Made by a program: the position numbers and the translations under genes. A DNA stretch of 64,000 nucleotides, taken from Pacificibacter maritimus. Its GTDB lineage: Bacteria > Pseudomonadota > Alphaproteobacteria > Rhodobacterales > Rhodobacteraceae. How positions within the stretch are numbered: the first letter of the stretch is position 1; the number at the start of each line of letters is the position of its first letter. Positions 36,853 through 46,202 of the stretch are shown here, piece by piece. Below the pieces are notes generated by a model. It searched no databases. It saw only the letters and a list, made by a program, of their open reading frames with translations, and was not told where the DNA came from. The stretch covers positions 435,184 through 499,183 of the forward strand of contig NZ_RKQK01000002.1 of NCBI RefSeq assembly GCF_003814915.1, read 5' to 3'.

Positions 36853-39048
36853 TTACTCCATTGAATCGTCGTCAAAATCTGTTCCGCCATCGCACACCGG
36901 CTCATGTGCGGCCTCGGCCACGTAATTAAGGTTTTCAGGATGATTGCGCGTGCCGTCATCAGCGTCGTCAAGCAGCCCACGATAAGGCCCTGCTTTGTGA
37001 CGGCGCTCTGCCGTGTCCGCATGACGTACGAAGCGTTCGACGTCTTTGCGAAGTTCTGCGGGTGTTTTCGGAAGAGAAATTAGCCCCTTCAACTGCTTCA
37101 GTCGAAATGACTCCCGGTTGGCATTATTGATAAGATCACGGCGCGCGCGGAATTCGTCGGGGTCTTCATCTTGCTGTTGCTGAAGCCATTCGCGCAGATC
37201 GATATCGTTCTTGCCGATCCACCGCTCGTCTTTTGCAGGCACCGTGTACCACGGCCCGTCATCGCAACGAGCGCTGATTGTGCCGATATCCCCATCCCAC
37301 CTTAGAAATTCAAAATACTCCGCATTTGAATCGACGAACTGCTGCATGAGGGAATCTGATTGATAGTCGATTTGACACACGCGAAGTCCCATCTGACTTA
37401 GCTTGCGCCGCCCCGGCACACCGAAGACTTCACGCATTTCGTCACTGCTGAGTGAGCGCGGCGTGCATTCCTTGATCGCCTCTTCCCATGCCTGATTTGG
37501 CGACATGCCAAGAGCGGTATGCTTTTTTGTGTGATAGGCATCGACGGTCCAACGCACCAACCACACCAGAAACGCCTCCAAAGTAAGGGTCGCTCGGCCT
37601 GCAGCGTCATTTTCTTCGCGCTCGAGGACATTGCTAAACGCACGCCCTGAAAAACGCTGCAAAAGATCGCTGTGGATCGTCCGGAATACGCGTTCGATAA
37701 ATGGTTTCAGCCAAGGCTTGCCAGCCGGCGCACCAAGGTTGGTAATGCCGAGGCTTGCGAGAACGTCGTAAGCATCATCCGTGACGTACCCTGCCCCACG
37801 ATCAAGCACGATGGTTTCAGGCGCCCCCGCCATCGGCCAGCCGAACTTTGCACCTGCTGCGTCTGCGATGGAATTTTTATCGGTATAGATCATTTCCACA
37901 GTTTGTTTCAGGGGGCTTTCGATGCCCTCGGGCACAATCTGAAGCGCTAGGAAGCAGCGCGTGTGGACGTCGATCGCTGCAGACAACGTGACACGCCGCG
38001 CGAAACCATCCAGCCCCAAAATGTCTTTGATAGATTGCGGCATGTGATCAAACAAACCTGTGCTTTGCATGAGCACGAACAGATCAACCGTGTATTCATC
38101 AATCTCGACACGCTGCAAAGCACGGGAGGTTTCAATCCCCATCCCAAGGGTGTGGAGATCCTTATAGGCCTTGTCCCAACCGTGTTTTCGAATTTTGTGA
38201 TCAAGCGGGGCATTCTCTTTGATCAGGCGTAGGATGTAATCATAGCCAGCCTTCTTCAGCTTGGCTGCGGGAACCGGAAGACGTTCCCGCCGTTCATTTT
38301 CGGCATCAAGAGCCATTTGAACGCTTTCAACCAGTGACTTAATCGTTACACGTTCTTGGTCCCATAGGGTGCCAAGAATACCCTCAATGAAATTGTCGGT
38401 CGCGTCATCGTACCGTTGGTATTTCCCACAGTTCCGATACTTGTCGAAGAGACCGTCATCGCCATCAGTGCGCCACTGCCAGTACCACTTCCACATAGTC
38501 TGACCGCATTTGAACCCTTGATGAAATTCAACAGACTTCTTGATTTCCTTCTTTGATTTTGTGGTTCGCGCACCCCCCCGCTTGTTCTCCCGAATTGCAA
38601 GTGCTGCCAAATATTCATCGTACCGGTTTTTGCCCCTAGCGACGATTCTGACGATATTGTCACAGAAATCATCACGGATCGGTTGAAGCTCGCCAGCATC
38701 AAGCATGTCTTGGATCGCCAGCACATATTGCTTTTTGAAACGCTGTCGTGCCACCTCAGTTGGCAAACGCTCAATTCGACGGATTGCTTCTCGATCAAAG
38801 TGTTTTGCCAGGGGGCGCCGAAGAACCTTTAGGTTGCCGTAATTGTTCTCAGTGACGATGGCGCCATAGGACATGACACCAGCCGTGCTCTCATGGCACT
38901 CGCCGGTTTCAGGGTTAGTCCATTCTTCCCAAAAAATCAGGTAACCTTCGGGTCGCAACTCAAGGACGCGTCCATTGCGAGTGCCGATTGCAAACTCGCA
39001 ATCCTTCTCAAGGAGAACCCTGGTCTTTTTCTTGAACGGAGCGGCCAT
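36853..39048 (-). CDS. tnsB: TnsB/TniA-type DDE transposase
   Basis: The 731-residue protein has N-terminal DNA-binding helices, an rve-type catalytic core and a Mu-type C-terminal domain. The probable catalytic triad is Asp317 (RVEIDEYTVD), Asp416 (IVLDRGAGY) and Glu452 (LKPFIERVFRTIH), with the D-35-E spacing of this family. It cuts the 3' ends and joins them to the target with a 5-bp stagger. The start ATG overlaps the tnsA stop as TAATG. Confidence 0.95.
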   Translation of the reverse strand: MAAPFKKKTRVLLEKDCEFAIGTRNGRVLELRPEGYLIFWEEWTNPETGECHESTAGVMSYGAIVTENNYGNLKVLRRPLAKHFDREAIRRIERLPTEVARQRFKKQYVLAIQDMLDAGELQPIRDDFCDNIVRIVARGKNRYDEYLAALAIRENKRGGARTTKSKKEIKKSVEFHQGFKCGQTMWKWYWQWRTDGDDGLFDKYRNCGKYQRYDDATDNFIEGILGTLWDQERVTIKSLVESVQMALDAENERRERLPVPAAKLKKAGYDYILRLIKENAPLDHKIRKHGWDKAYKDLHTLGMGIETSRALQRVEIDEYTVDLFVLMQSTGLFDHMPQSIKDILGLDGFARRVTLSAAIDVHTRCFLALQIVPEGIESPLKQTVEMIYTDKNSIADAAGAKFGWPMAGAPETIVLDRGAGYVTDDAYDVLASLGITNLGAPAGKPWLKPFIERVFRTIHSDLLQRFSGRAFSNVLEREENDAAGRATLTLEAFLVWLVRWTVDAYHTKKHTALGMSPNQAWEEAIKECTPRSLSSDEMREVFGVPGRRKLSQMGLRVCQIDYQSDSLMQQFVDSNAEYFEFLRWDGDIGTISARCDDGPWYTVPAKDERWIGKNDIDLREWLQQQQDEDPDEFRARRDLINNANRESFRLKQLKGLISLPKTPAELRKDVERFVRHADTAERRHKAGPYRGLLDDADDGTRNHPENLNYVAEAAHEPVCDGGTDFDDDSME

Positions 39049-39731
39049 TATTCAGCCACTCCGCGTTCAATTAAGGTCTTTCCCCGGATTTTTTCAGGTG
39101 TGAAAAGGCGCGCATGCCCTGAACGAATGGCGCGCGCGACACTGAAGAACCCTCGCCCTGAAAGGCCGATGCTCTCAAGAAATTCATTGACTGAAACCGT
39201 AGTTTCAAGCTGAGCCAGTCCGTCAACAACAATGGCATCGATCTCAGGCTCCGGCTTTCTCGCCGCGTGATAAAGTTCAGCGTTATGCAGTTCAATCGGG
39301 CTGATATTACGCTCAGTCACCGTTGCAACAGCATCGCAAATATTGCCAATCGCAGCATTCTTCACAGCGCCGATCATTGCCTGATAGGCATAAGTCGTGG
39401 CAATCCGTTCCGGCTTAACGGAGATGCAGATCCTTTGCCCACCCTTCGTCGTGAACCTAAAATCGAAGAAATGTTGGCTTGTTGCGCCCTTTGGGTGATT
39501 GAAGGGCAGCGATGCCAACTGCTCTTCGATATCAGCAAAATCTTCACGATAGATCAGGCAAATTGCCGCCTTGAATTCCGTATAACTGGCAAACCCGAGG
39601 CGCTGTGGCTTCCCCTTGATATTGTCATAGACAAACTCACCGACAAAATGGCCCTTTGAAGATTTTGGGATCGGACGGACAGCGCGGCTCTTCGCTGGCG
39701 GCGGCATCAGGTGTTTTCTTGCAGTGCTCAT
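39048..39731 (-). CDS. tnsA: TnsA-like 5'-end endonuclease
   Basis: This is a 227-residue protein with a restriction-endonuclease-type fold. Likely catalytic residues are Glu52 (SYTEFKAA), Asp90 (QHFFDFRF) and Lys106 (ISVKPE), spaced as in Tn7 TnsA. A C-terminal helical part (SVNEFLESIGLSGRGFFSVA) would contact TnsB or TnsC. TnsA cuts the 5' strands so that the element leaves the donor cleanly. It heads the four-gene coupled set and may itself be coupled to a small upstream frame. Confidence 0.88.
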   Translation of the reverse strand: MSTARKHLMPPPAKSRAVRPIPKSSKGHFVGEFVYDNIKGKPQRLGFASYTEFKAAICLIYREDFADIEEQLASLPFNHPKGATSQHFFDFRFTTKGGQRICISVKPERIATTYAYQAMIGAVKNAAIGNICDAVATVTERNISPIELHNAELYHAARKPEPEIDAIVVDGLAQLETTVSVNEFLESIGLSGRGFFSVARAIRSGHARLFTPEKIRGKTLIERGVAE

Positions 39732-40036
39732 CGGCCCTTACCTTCAGCTTCGTGGAAGCCGTCGATCGAAACTCCATCGCAGCGTTTTGACATGGCCGCG
39801 AAGCGCTGGCAGCCAAAACGACAAACAGCACACTTGGCTTCTGAGCCAGGCACGCCGGTTGCACCCCGGTTCCCAACTGCGGACAACAGGATCGCCGCTT
39901 GATATTTTGTCTCGCCTCCCATCGGGCACGTCTCCACTGGTCCGCGCCAGCTAGATTCTGGGCGGTGAAAAATATCTATGAAGTGATCAAAAGCGCCTGG
40001 TTGCTGAGGCCTTCGCGGACCTCTGTCGTTTAGCAA
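39728..40036 (-). CDS. Possible small cysteine-rich protein coupled to tnsA
   Basis: This 102-residue frame ends in a TGA that overlaps the tnsA ATG (ATGA), as in coupled genes. It has a C-terminal cysteine cluster (KCAVCRFGCQRFAAMSKRC) and a start TTG 40036 without a clear ribosome site. No family was recognised. Coupling argues that it is real; the weak start argues against. Confidence 0.4.
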   Translation of the reverse strand: MLNDRGPRRPQQPGAFDHFIDIFHRPESSWRGPVETCPMGGETKYQAAILLSAVGNRGATGVPGSEAKCAVCRFGCQRFAAMSKRCDGVSIDGFHEAEGKGR

Positions 40037-40408
40037 TCAACTTCTGGGCACGGGGGCCCTCACTCCGGCACGCCGCATAGACGGTGCGCTATTATTTACG
40101 CCTCCTTTTATCGGAGATCTGGTCTTGGGCCTGTACCGGCCATTCATTTCAAGACAGAGCCAAAGTGCATTTTCACAGCACTGAGTCGAGTCATTTTTCA
40201 TATTTAATTCATGAGCTTAGCGAAAATTCCAACTACCATTAAAATCTCAGACACATTGGTGCTCTCGGCTTTCAAAGCTTGGTTTGTTTTCGCATTCGCA
40301 TCGGACATGAACATCACTTGACCGATACTTAAGCTGACATTTCAAATCTGGGAATAGAAAGACAGAAATTAGATGTGGATAGACTGTCTACTTTGTTCAA
40401 ATGCCTGA
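40037..40408. other. Non-coding gap inside the transposon
   Basis: About 370 bases between the small tnsA-coupled frame and the zinc-ribbon gene. No gene or clear repeat was found. The promoter of the tns operon probably lies here. Confidence 0.4.
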
Positions 40409-40969
40409 CTATCGGATGCCCCTTGCCTGCAGTGCTTCAAACAGCCAGTGGAAATGATCATGTCCGCCCAACTCAATATCTGGTGGTACGTTGATTTCCT
40501 TTGCGCAGATGCAGCGGCCAATGAGACCACCATCTTCAAGCAGAAGTTCTTCCGTCAACAATTTGAGAAGACGCCGCGCGGTCATATACGCCAGTCCATG
40601 TTGATCTTTGAACTCGTGTCCAGTGATGCTTTCGAAGCTACTCATCCTTGCTTTTTGCTTGATGATGTCCTCGGCAGCCAAGAAATATGTGAGCAAATTT
40701 CTATTGGCGCCATGCGCAAAAGTTCCTGCCGTTGCGGAAAAATGGTAGGCACATTTTCGGCAGCGGTAGGTTTTTCGCGAACTTTTCGGTGCGATGTCCC
40801 TCGCTTTGCACCGGGGACAGTATAGCCCAAACTGCCACCGCACAGTTTCAAAATGACCGACACAAGAATCACTATCTTGAAACTTAGCCATCACCCCACC
40901 TTCGGGAAGGCGAAGAGCCAGCGTCATCCAATGGATGCGTTCAATATCATGTGCGGACAAACCAGATTG
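40409..40969 (-). CDS. IS1595-like zinc-ribbon protein lacking a DDE catalytic domain
   Basis: The core has HFETVRWQFGLYCPRCKARD, then YRCRKCAYHFSATAGTF and LLTYFLAAEDI, which matches the zinc ribbon and following helices of IS1595/ISXO2 transposases. The downstream DDE domain is absent: the protein ends within about 110 residues of the ribbon. ATG 40969 (MQSGLSAHD, 186 residues) is a reasonable start; the frame runs up to ATG 41095, and ATG 40888 (MAKFQDSD) is also possible. It may be a transposase remnant or a co-opted DNA-binding protein. Confidence 0.65.
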   Translation of the reverse strand, partial: QSGLSAHDIERIHWMTLALRLPEGGVMAKFQDSDSCVGHFETVRWQFGLYCPRCKARDIAPKSSRKTYRCRKCAYHFSATAGTFAHGANRNLLTYFLAAEDIIKQKARMSSFESITGHEFKDQHGLAYMTARRLLKLLTEELLLEDGGLIGRCICAKEINVPPDIELGGHDHFHWLFEALQARGIR

Positions 40970-41237
40970 CATGATCACTCCAATACGAGAGTTTTTCACT
41001 CTCCAAAAGAGTAGCAACGCCATGCCGTAAAGCAGCCTTTCATGCAACTTGCGGCGAAAGTCCGCTTCGAGCCCATTTTGGACGATGCTGCGCATTCGAT
41101 GAACGGCAGCAATGGAAACAGAACGCCCGCTAAACCTACTAGGCGCATATAGACGCCAGAGTAGCCTTGGCGCGAAACTCGGTATTGTCTAACATTTTGA
41201 AAAGTCGGTACGGTACAAAAATAAAGGTCGCTTCTCA

Positions 41238-42524
41238 GTGAGAAAAGGTTCAACTACTCCCCCTTGGAAACTAGATCCTAATATATTCATGCCAACAAAG
41301 ATTCCACATTGCCTGAGCGTTGTGAGAAAGCACGGACCACTACTCTCGGATCAGGTTGTCTTTCCGCTTGCGCACATTTGGGATGAAGTTGTTCACAGGA
41401 TAACTCTGGAACTGATGGGGTTAGCGACCTCTGCTGAATTCGAGCCCCACATCAATATGCGCGGTGAAATGACGTTGGAACTTGCACGCCTCCAAATTTG
41501 GCTAGGAGAAGGCGTTGTGGAACGGCGCATTAACAACAGGCCTCTAAACACCATTAATCCTGATGTAGAGCGAGAAGCCTGTCTCGGTCCGAACGGAGTT
41601 GAAATCATTTCAGGGACAGCTCGCATGGCCTATGATCATATATGGAAAAAGATCACGGACGAACGCTGGAAACCGAAGTCGGCAAAAGCTCTTGAACGAG
41701 AAAAGACCCCTAGAAAAACAAAGCTTGCCGTTAAACCAGTCGGGAAAAATCATTTTATCCCCAAATCGTTTTTGAAAACGAACTGGGCTACCAACGACAA
41801 AATTCTGCGATGGAGGCCCACAGACAAGGGTTGGACATCGTTCTCACGCAACTTTGGACAATGGGGATATCGCAAAGGCCTCTATAGCGATGAACTTGAG
41901 GCATACTTCAGCTTGCTAGAAGGGGATGCCACGCAGCCAATCCAAATGCTTCTTGATATGCGTCCTCTAAACGATCCGCAAAGAAGCTCATTCGTTGGCT
42001 TTCTGATTATCCAGATGCTGCGAAACCCGGACTTCATTGAAGGAAGCCAAAAAGCCCTCGCTCCCGTAATCGCTGAAAGCGGTCACGGAGACGATCCGAC
42101 AATGGCACGCCGCGCATACGAAACGCTGTTTCAAAACAATGAGCTTTACGACCGATTTGCTCGGCCAATCATGTGGAGTCGCTGGGCAATCGTGAAGTCG
42201 GAGAAGCCCGTCTTCGTTCTACCGGACCGATTCAGTGTTAACAGGGATCTTGGAGATGGTTTGCGGGTGATCGTTCCGCTTACGCCTAGGGCTTGCTTTG
42301 TAACACTGTTAGATCGGGAGGAAGAAAAGGATATCATTCCGCACCATCTTCCCGCTGATCAGTCGCTGGCCAGACGCATTTCCGCAACCTTAATCGAGGG
42401 GGCTGGCTCAGAGTTCGTGTCGCATCTTGATTTTGTACCGGATCAAACGAAAGCGGTTGAACTTGAAGATCTGTTGAATGACATCGCTGACGCGATCACG
42501 GTTAGAGTGCGCGAGCGCGGCTAG
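41238..42524 (+). CDS. DUF4238-like cargo protein
   Basis: This is a 428-residue protein. From about residue 165, NHFIPKSFLKTNW is followed by ILRWRPTDKGW and FVGFLIIQMLRNPDF, a pattern like the DUF4238 family (typically H-[YF]-[VI]-P near the start). The first 160 residues are a separate region of unknown type. DUF4238 proteins are often in mobile or defence contexts and their function is unknown. The start is GTG 41238 with AAGG ten bases upstream; ATG 41289 is an alternative. Confidence 0.7.
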   Translation: MRKGSTTPPWKLDPNIFMPTKIPHCLSVVRKHGPLLSDQVVFPLAHIWDEVVHRITLELMGLATSAEFEPHINMRGEMTLELARLQIWLGEGVVERRINNRPLNTINPDVEREACLGPNGVEIISGTARMAYDHIWKKITDERWKPKSAKALEREKTPRKTKLAVKPVGKNHFIPKSFLKTNWATNDKILRWRPTDKGWTSFSRNFGQWGYRKGLYSDELEAYFSLLEGDATQPIQMLLDMRPLNDPQRSSFVGFLIIQMLRNPDFIEGSQKALAPVIAESGHGDDPTMARRAYETLFQNNELYDRFARPIMWSRWAIVKSEKPVFVLPDRFSVNRDLGDGLRVIVPLTPRACFVTLLDREEEKDIIPHHLPADQSLARRISATLIEGAGSEFVSHLDFVPDQTKAVELEDLLNDIADAITVRVRERG

Positions 42525-42693
42525 GCTTGGTGAGCGCGTATCCATCCGGTAGCGCAATATGGCGGCGCTGGTTTTGACTGTGCATCTCGAGCCAGAAGCG
42601 ATTATTGCCTTGGTCTATTTGAATGACGGCAAAGTCCGCGTTACAGTCATCAATGTACTGCGCAGCGAATGTCCTGTTCGTGAGTGCGCACAA
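42502..42693 (-). CDS. Possible small protein, weak support
   Basis: This 63-residue frame reads plausibly as protein (TFAAQYIDDCNADFAVIQID, then RHIALPDGYAL) and ends 23 bases inside the convergent DUF4238-like gene. It has no known family and no strong start signal. Confidence 0.25.
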   Translation of the reverse strand: MCALTNRTFAAQYIDDCNADFAVIQIDQGNNRFWLEMHSQNQRRHIALPDGYALTKPSRARAL

Positions 42694-43230
42694 TCTCTAT
42701 AAGTCTGTGCGCACAACCAAATGAGACTGGGGGGCTCAATCCTATGGAAGAATATAAATGGCAATCTACAGCTGTGGTTCCTCAGAGAAAGTACGAACGG
42801 GGTAGCCTTCGGGATGTCGTATAGGCCGCCTCGGACGCCGCTTTTCCCAGACCGACCGATGAGTATTTTGAGGGTAATTTTCGCAGTTGGCGGGTGCCGG
42901 CCGTATTCCACTATTTGTGACGGCCATTTCTGCAAAATTTCTGTCAAATACTTCCGGGCATTCTTTTAGGTTTTCCCCAACGCGAGTTCGCGATGCAACA
43001 CGAATGGGAGGCGCGGCCCATGCGAAAAAACCATTTTTGAAAGGGCTCGACTTCCATTTCGACCAATGTAGAAGTGCGCCCCCACAGGAACTGGCATTTT
43101 CGAAAAATTCCGCAGTTTTACTTTTCGCAAATCAATCGTTCAGAGCTGCGCGTTTTTTGCTGGAGATGGCGCCGTTTCGACCGTTACCCCTAAAGGCACC
43201 TGTCTGGAAAATCACCAGACAAACACCGCC
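42694..43230. other. Non-coding cargo spacer
   Basis: More than 500 bases with only overlapping short frames on both strands and no credible start. It ends just before the metallophosphoesterase gene and should contain its promoter. Confidence 0.4.
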
Positions 43231-44103
43231 ATGAAGGAGCTTAATGCCGTGCCCGATCAAACCATCCCATTCAACTCTGGCCGGATCGCGGTGTTGGGCG
43301 ATCTACATCTCGACCACTGGCAACGGATTGGTCGAAACCCGTTGAAGGACTTCCAACTTGAGGCGCTCTTGCGTACCGATTTTGATGCGCTGATCGTCGC
43401 TGGCGATTTAATCAACGGACCTTGGTCGAACTGGCCCCAGGCTATCGAATTCCTTGCCCAATACATCCCGCCTGAGCGGATTTACGCGCTCCCCGGCAAC
43501 CATGATTATTATCGCGGCAGCTTGATGGACGACCCTGATCTCGCCAAAGTAACGCAAAGCTGCAGTGCCAATTTTGTGCAAGAGACTGTGCTCTACCACG
43601 GTAAAACTCGCATCCTGTGCTGCACCCTTTGGACTGATTTTGCCCTGCTCGGCACCCCGAAGGACTCCATGCGGTTTGCCGCAAAGGCAATGAATGATTA
43701 TCGCTGGATAGCCCTGAACAACAATGGTCATGAAGCGATTGTACCGAAAGACGTACTCGATATGCATATCAAACAACGCGCTTGGCTGGAAAGGCACCTC
43801 GCATCGCCACACCCCGCTGGACCAGATGGCAAAACCATCGTGGTCACCCACCACGGGCCCCATCCGATGACGGCAGGCAACATCGACAAGCTGACGCCCG
43901 CGTTTCATTCTGATCTTTCCGACATCCTCACCAAACACCCTATTGACGCCTGGTTCTTCGGCCACAGCCATCGTCATTTCAGAGAGACCGTTGCGGGCTG
44001 CGATATTCGCAATGTCTCGATTGGCTATCCCGAAGATCGCCAAAACCAGCTTGGCCATTTGGAAACCGCAAGCATCTGGGAGAGCAACCATGGACCCCAA
44101 TGA
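43231..44103 (+). CDS. Calcineurin-like metallophosphoesterase
   Basis: The 290-residue protein has every metal motif: GDLHLDH, VAGDLING, LPGNHDYY, VTHHGPHP and FGHSHRHF. It should hydrolyse a phosphoester (nucleotide, RNA or DNA); the substrate is unknown. ATG 43231 (MKELNAV) may be replaced by a later start near the first beta strand. The following gene overlaps it by 14 bases, so the two proteins are made together and may form a functional pair. Confidence 0.9.
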   Translation: MKELNAVPDQTIPFNSGRIAVLGDLHLDHWQRIGRNPLKDFQLEALLRTDFDALIVAGDLINGPWSNWPQAIEFLAQYIPPERIYALPGNHDYYRGSLMDDPDLAKVTQSCSANFVQETVLYHGKTRILCCTLWTDFALLGTPKDSMRFAAKAMNDYRWIALNNNGHEAIVPKDVLDMHIKQRAWLERHLASPHPAGPDGKTIVVTHHGPHPMTAGNIDKLTPAFHSDLSDILTKHPIDAWFFGHSHRHFRETVAGCDIRNVSIGYPEDRQNQLGHLETASIWESNHGPQ

Positions 44104-44707
44104 TGACGACATCGCGTTGCTGCAACGCCTCGCCGAAGTCGCCGACACCGACAGTCATTCATGGCGTAACTTCGGCGAAGTGGCGAAGGATGATATCAGC
44201 GAAGCGCTGATGGCAGAGCTTGTTGGGTTGGCGCCCTTCATGAAGCTTCAACCGGACAGTGATGGCCGTTTCTGCATGTCTGCGGCGGAATGGATGAAGG
44301 TCTATCATGCAGCGAAGACCGCAATTTTTGAACGCATGCGGCATCGATCCTTCGAGCTCGCGCTGTCCGGACCTGGCGATTTATCAAACGCGCCGACCCT
44401 AAAATTGTGGCTCCCGGTTCGCAGCTCGGTGGGACACGGCGTTGCTCTAGTAGGGCTGGTAAGTGGGCATCCCTTTGTCGGCGATGGCTGGATCCGTACA
44501 TCGCCATTATGTGGGCTGGATGGAAACGGAGATTGGGCCCGCAGTACATCGCGCTGGTATGGGCTGATGGAACCATCAACCCCTGAGGTATTACGCAAGG
44601 CGACAGGTCTCAAACCAGACGCCATTGCTCGCGCCGCCTTGTCCCTACCAGAAGCGCTCGCAAGGCTGGCTGAAGCACAGAACGAAGAGGGTTTTTTGGC
44701 AACCTAA
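44090..44707 (+). CDS. DUF6634-like partner of the metallophosphoesterase
   Basis: This is a 205-residue protein starting at ATG 44090 with GGGAG seven bases upstream, inside the metallophosphoesterase gene. The middle (VALVGLVSGHPFVGDGWIRT, then WARSTSRWYGLMEP) resembles what I recall as DUF6634, in which a G-H-P and an R-W-Y element are conserved. The function is unknown. The tight overlap with an intact phosphoesterase suggests a two-gene unit carried as cargo. Confidence 0.72.
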   Translation: MDPNDDDIALLQRLAEVADTDSHSWRNFGEVAKDDISEALMAELVGLAPFMKLQPDSDGRFCMSAAEWMKVYHAAKTAIFERMRHRSFELALSGPGDLSNAPTLKLWLPVRSSVGHGVALVGLVSGHPFVGDGWIRTSPLCGLDGNGDWARSTSRWYGLMEPSTPEVLRKATGLKPDAIARAALSLPEALARLAEAQNEEGFLAT

Positions 44708-45059
44708 CTCGAAGCTTTTCTTCACCACGCCTTGCGACTTAATTTTTAAGCAGGGGACATATGGCTCAACCTGGAGAAACCAAGTTTGGCCGAGCGGCCA
44801 AAACTATCGGACAGCTCACGGCCCTAAGCTGCCATTGGCCAACCGGTCAAGATGCTGCAGTCGCAGCCCGCAAAGTGGGCCTTGGTCGAGATCGCAGCAT
44901 TCGGGAATGCTCTAATGACTGCATCGCGGGACCTTTCTGCCGTTCGCAGCATCAGCGACGCATAGGGCGCAGAGCGGACGCCGCCCGAAGCCTGTTTACT
45001 TGATCTGCAGCCATGATTGATCAATGCTGTATCTGACCCTCTAAAGAAAGGATTATCGC
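44708..45059. other. Non-coding cargo spacer
   Basis: About 350 bases without a credible gene. It includes GC-rich words such as CCCGCAAAGTGGGC and a GCAGC-rich stretch that recur in looser form in other spacers of this element. The end contains AAAGGA, the ribosome site of the next gene. Confidence 0.4.
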
Positions 45060-45851
45060 GTGCCATTCAACGCCATGGTGTCCGCAAAGCTTGCAGCTTA
45101 CGTCTATGCCCTCGCCGACCCTCGCGAAAAAGGAGCGCTCAAGGACCGGATCTTCTACATCGGGAAAGGGAACGGGAATCGCTGTTTTAGCCACGCCCAG
45201 ATTGAGACGGATGGCGCGCCCCTCAATGAAGGCGAGCATAAACTCGCTAAGATTCGGGAAATTCGTAGCGCGGGAAATGACGTCGAAGTCCTCATCGTCA
45301 GCCATGGGTTGACGGACACGCAAGCTTTCTCCCTCGAAACAGCATTGATCCCACTGTTAGGCGACACCAACAAGGTCGCCGGCCACGGTGACCGAGAGTT
45401 CTGGTTGATTGAAAATCATGTCAAGGAACTCTACGACAGGCCTATCGAACGGGGCGATATAGACCTGCTCCGGGGAAATGTGCTTTTTGTGAGCTTGAAC
45501 AAGCAGGACGCCACTAAGCTCTTAAAAGGCGTTGACGACGAGGTCGCCCATGCCACGCTGGGAAACTGGAACCTCAACGTTCGGGACTCCCGTCGTGTGG
45601 ATTGCGTTATTGGCGTTAAGAACAGCCTGATCCTATCGATCTTTGAGACCGAGAAGACCTCGGACAACATCACGCGGTTCGATCGGCTTTCGGCCCCGAT
45701 AAAAGGAGCGCATGGTCGTTCTCGGTTTTTCGGGACAAGACGTGGTGACCTCGAGGAACGGCTGAGGGGCCGGACAGTTCGCCAAGACGGGCAAGTGCTC
45801 TCGAAGATTAGACCTGGCGCAGGCTGCCAGTTTTTTCCCGCGATGGCTTAA
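45060..45851 (+). CDS. GIY-YIG nuclease-domain protein (LEM-3-like type)
   Basis: The 263-residue protein starts at GTG 45060 with AAAGGA seven bases upstream. The N-terminus is AAYVYALADP...RIFYIGKGNGNRCFSHA, which is the GIY-YIG core in its VYAL...FYIGKG form; the following Glu in SLETALIPLLG fits the catalytic glutamate. The C-terminal half (about 140-263) has no recognised family. It probably nicks or cuts DNA. Such proteins occur on many mobile elements, some as defence nucleases. Confidence 0.82.
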   Translation: MPFNAMVSAKLAAYVYALADPREKGALKDRIFYIGKGNGNRCFSHAQIETDGAPLNEGEHKLAKIREIRSAGNDVEVLIVSHGLTDTQAFSLETALIPLLGDTNKVAGHGDREFWLIENHVKELYDRPIERGDIDLLRGNVLFVSLNKQDATKLLKGVDDEVAHATLGNWNLNVRDSRRVDCVIGVKNSLILSIFETEKTSDNITRFDRLSAPIKGAHGRSRFFGTRRGDLEERLRGRTVRQDGQVLSKIRPGAGCQFFPAMA

Positions 45852-46202
45852 CCACGCGCGCTGGCTCCGATGGCCGAGAAGGCCTTCCATGCTGCAGCAT
45901 GCCTGAATGTCACTTTGGGCTCTCAACTGCCGTCGGGTGCGCTTGCACGCGAATTCAACATCAAACCGTAGGGCGAGTGGCCGCCATGCGGGACGAATTG
46001 TAGAATTACATTGACTATTTAGTACAACAAAGAAAAATGGCACCGGCATGAAGCGGATTCACGAACACGAGATTGACTAGCTTTTCATTGATACACTTCG
46101 CGGCAATCCTGCGGTAGGATCTATTCTTCTAACAATCCTAGGTCTTCCCCCAACGATGGCAAAGCAGAATCGGGTTATATGAGCTTATATTTGGGGGGGG
46201 AA
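45852..46202. other. Non-coding cargo spacer
   Basis: About 350 bases with no credible gene. The last 60 bases are AT-rich, followed by a run of G before ATG 46203 that serves as ribosome site. Confidence 0.4.

Noticed and set aside
44761-45003. An 80-residue frame in the spacer before the GIY-YIG gene
   Set aside because: Low-complexity Arg/Ala/Gly content and no ribosome site; the spacer shares words with other non-coding spacers.
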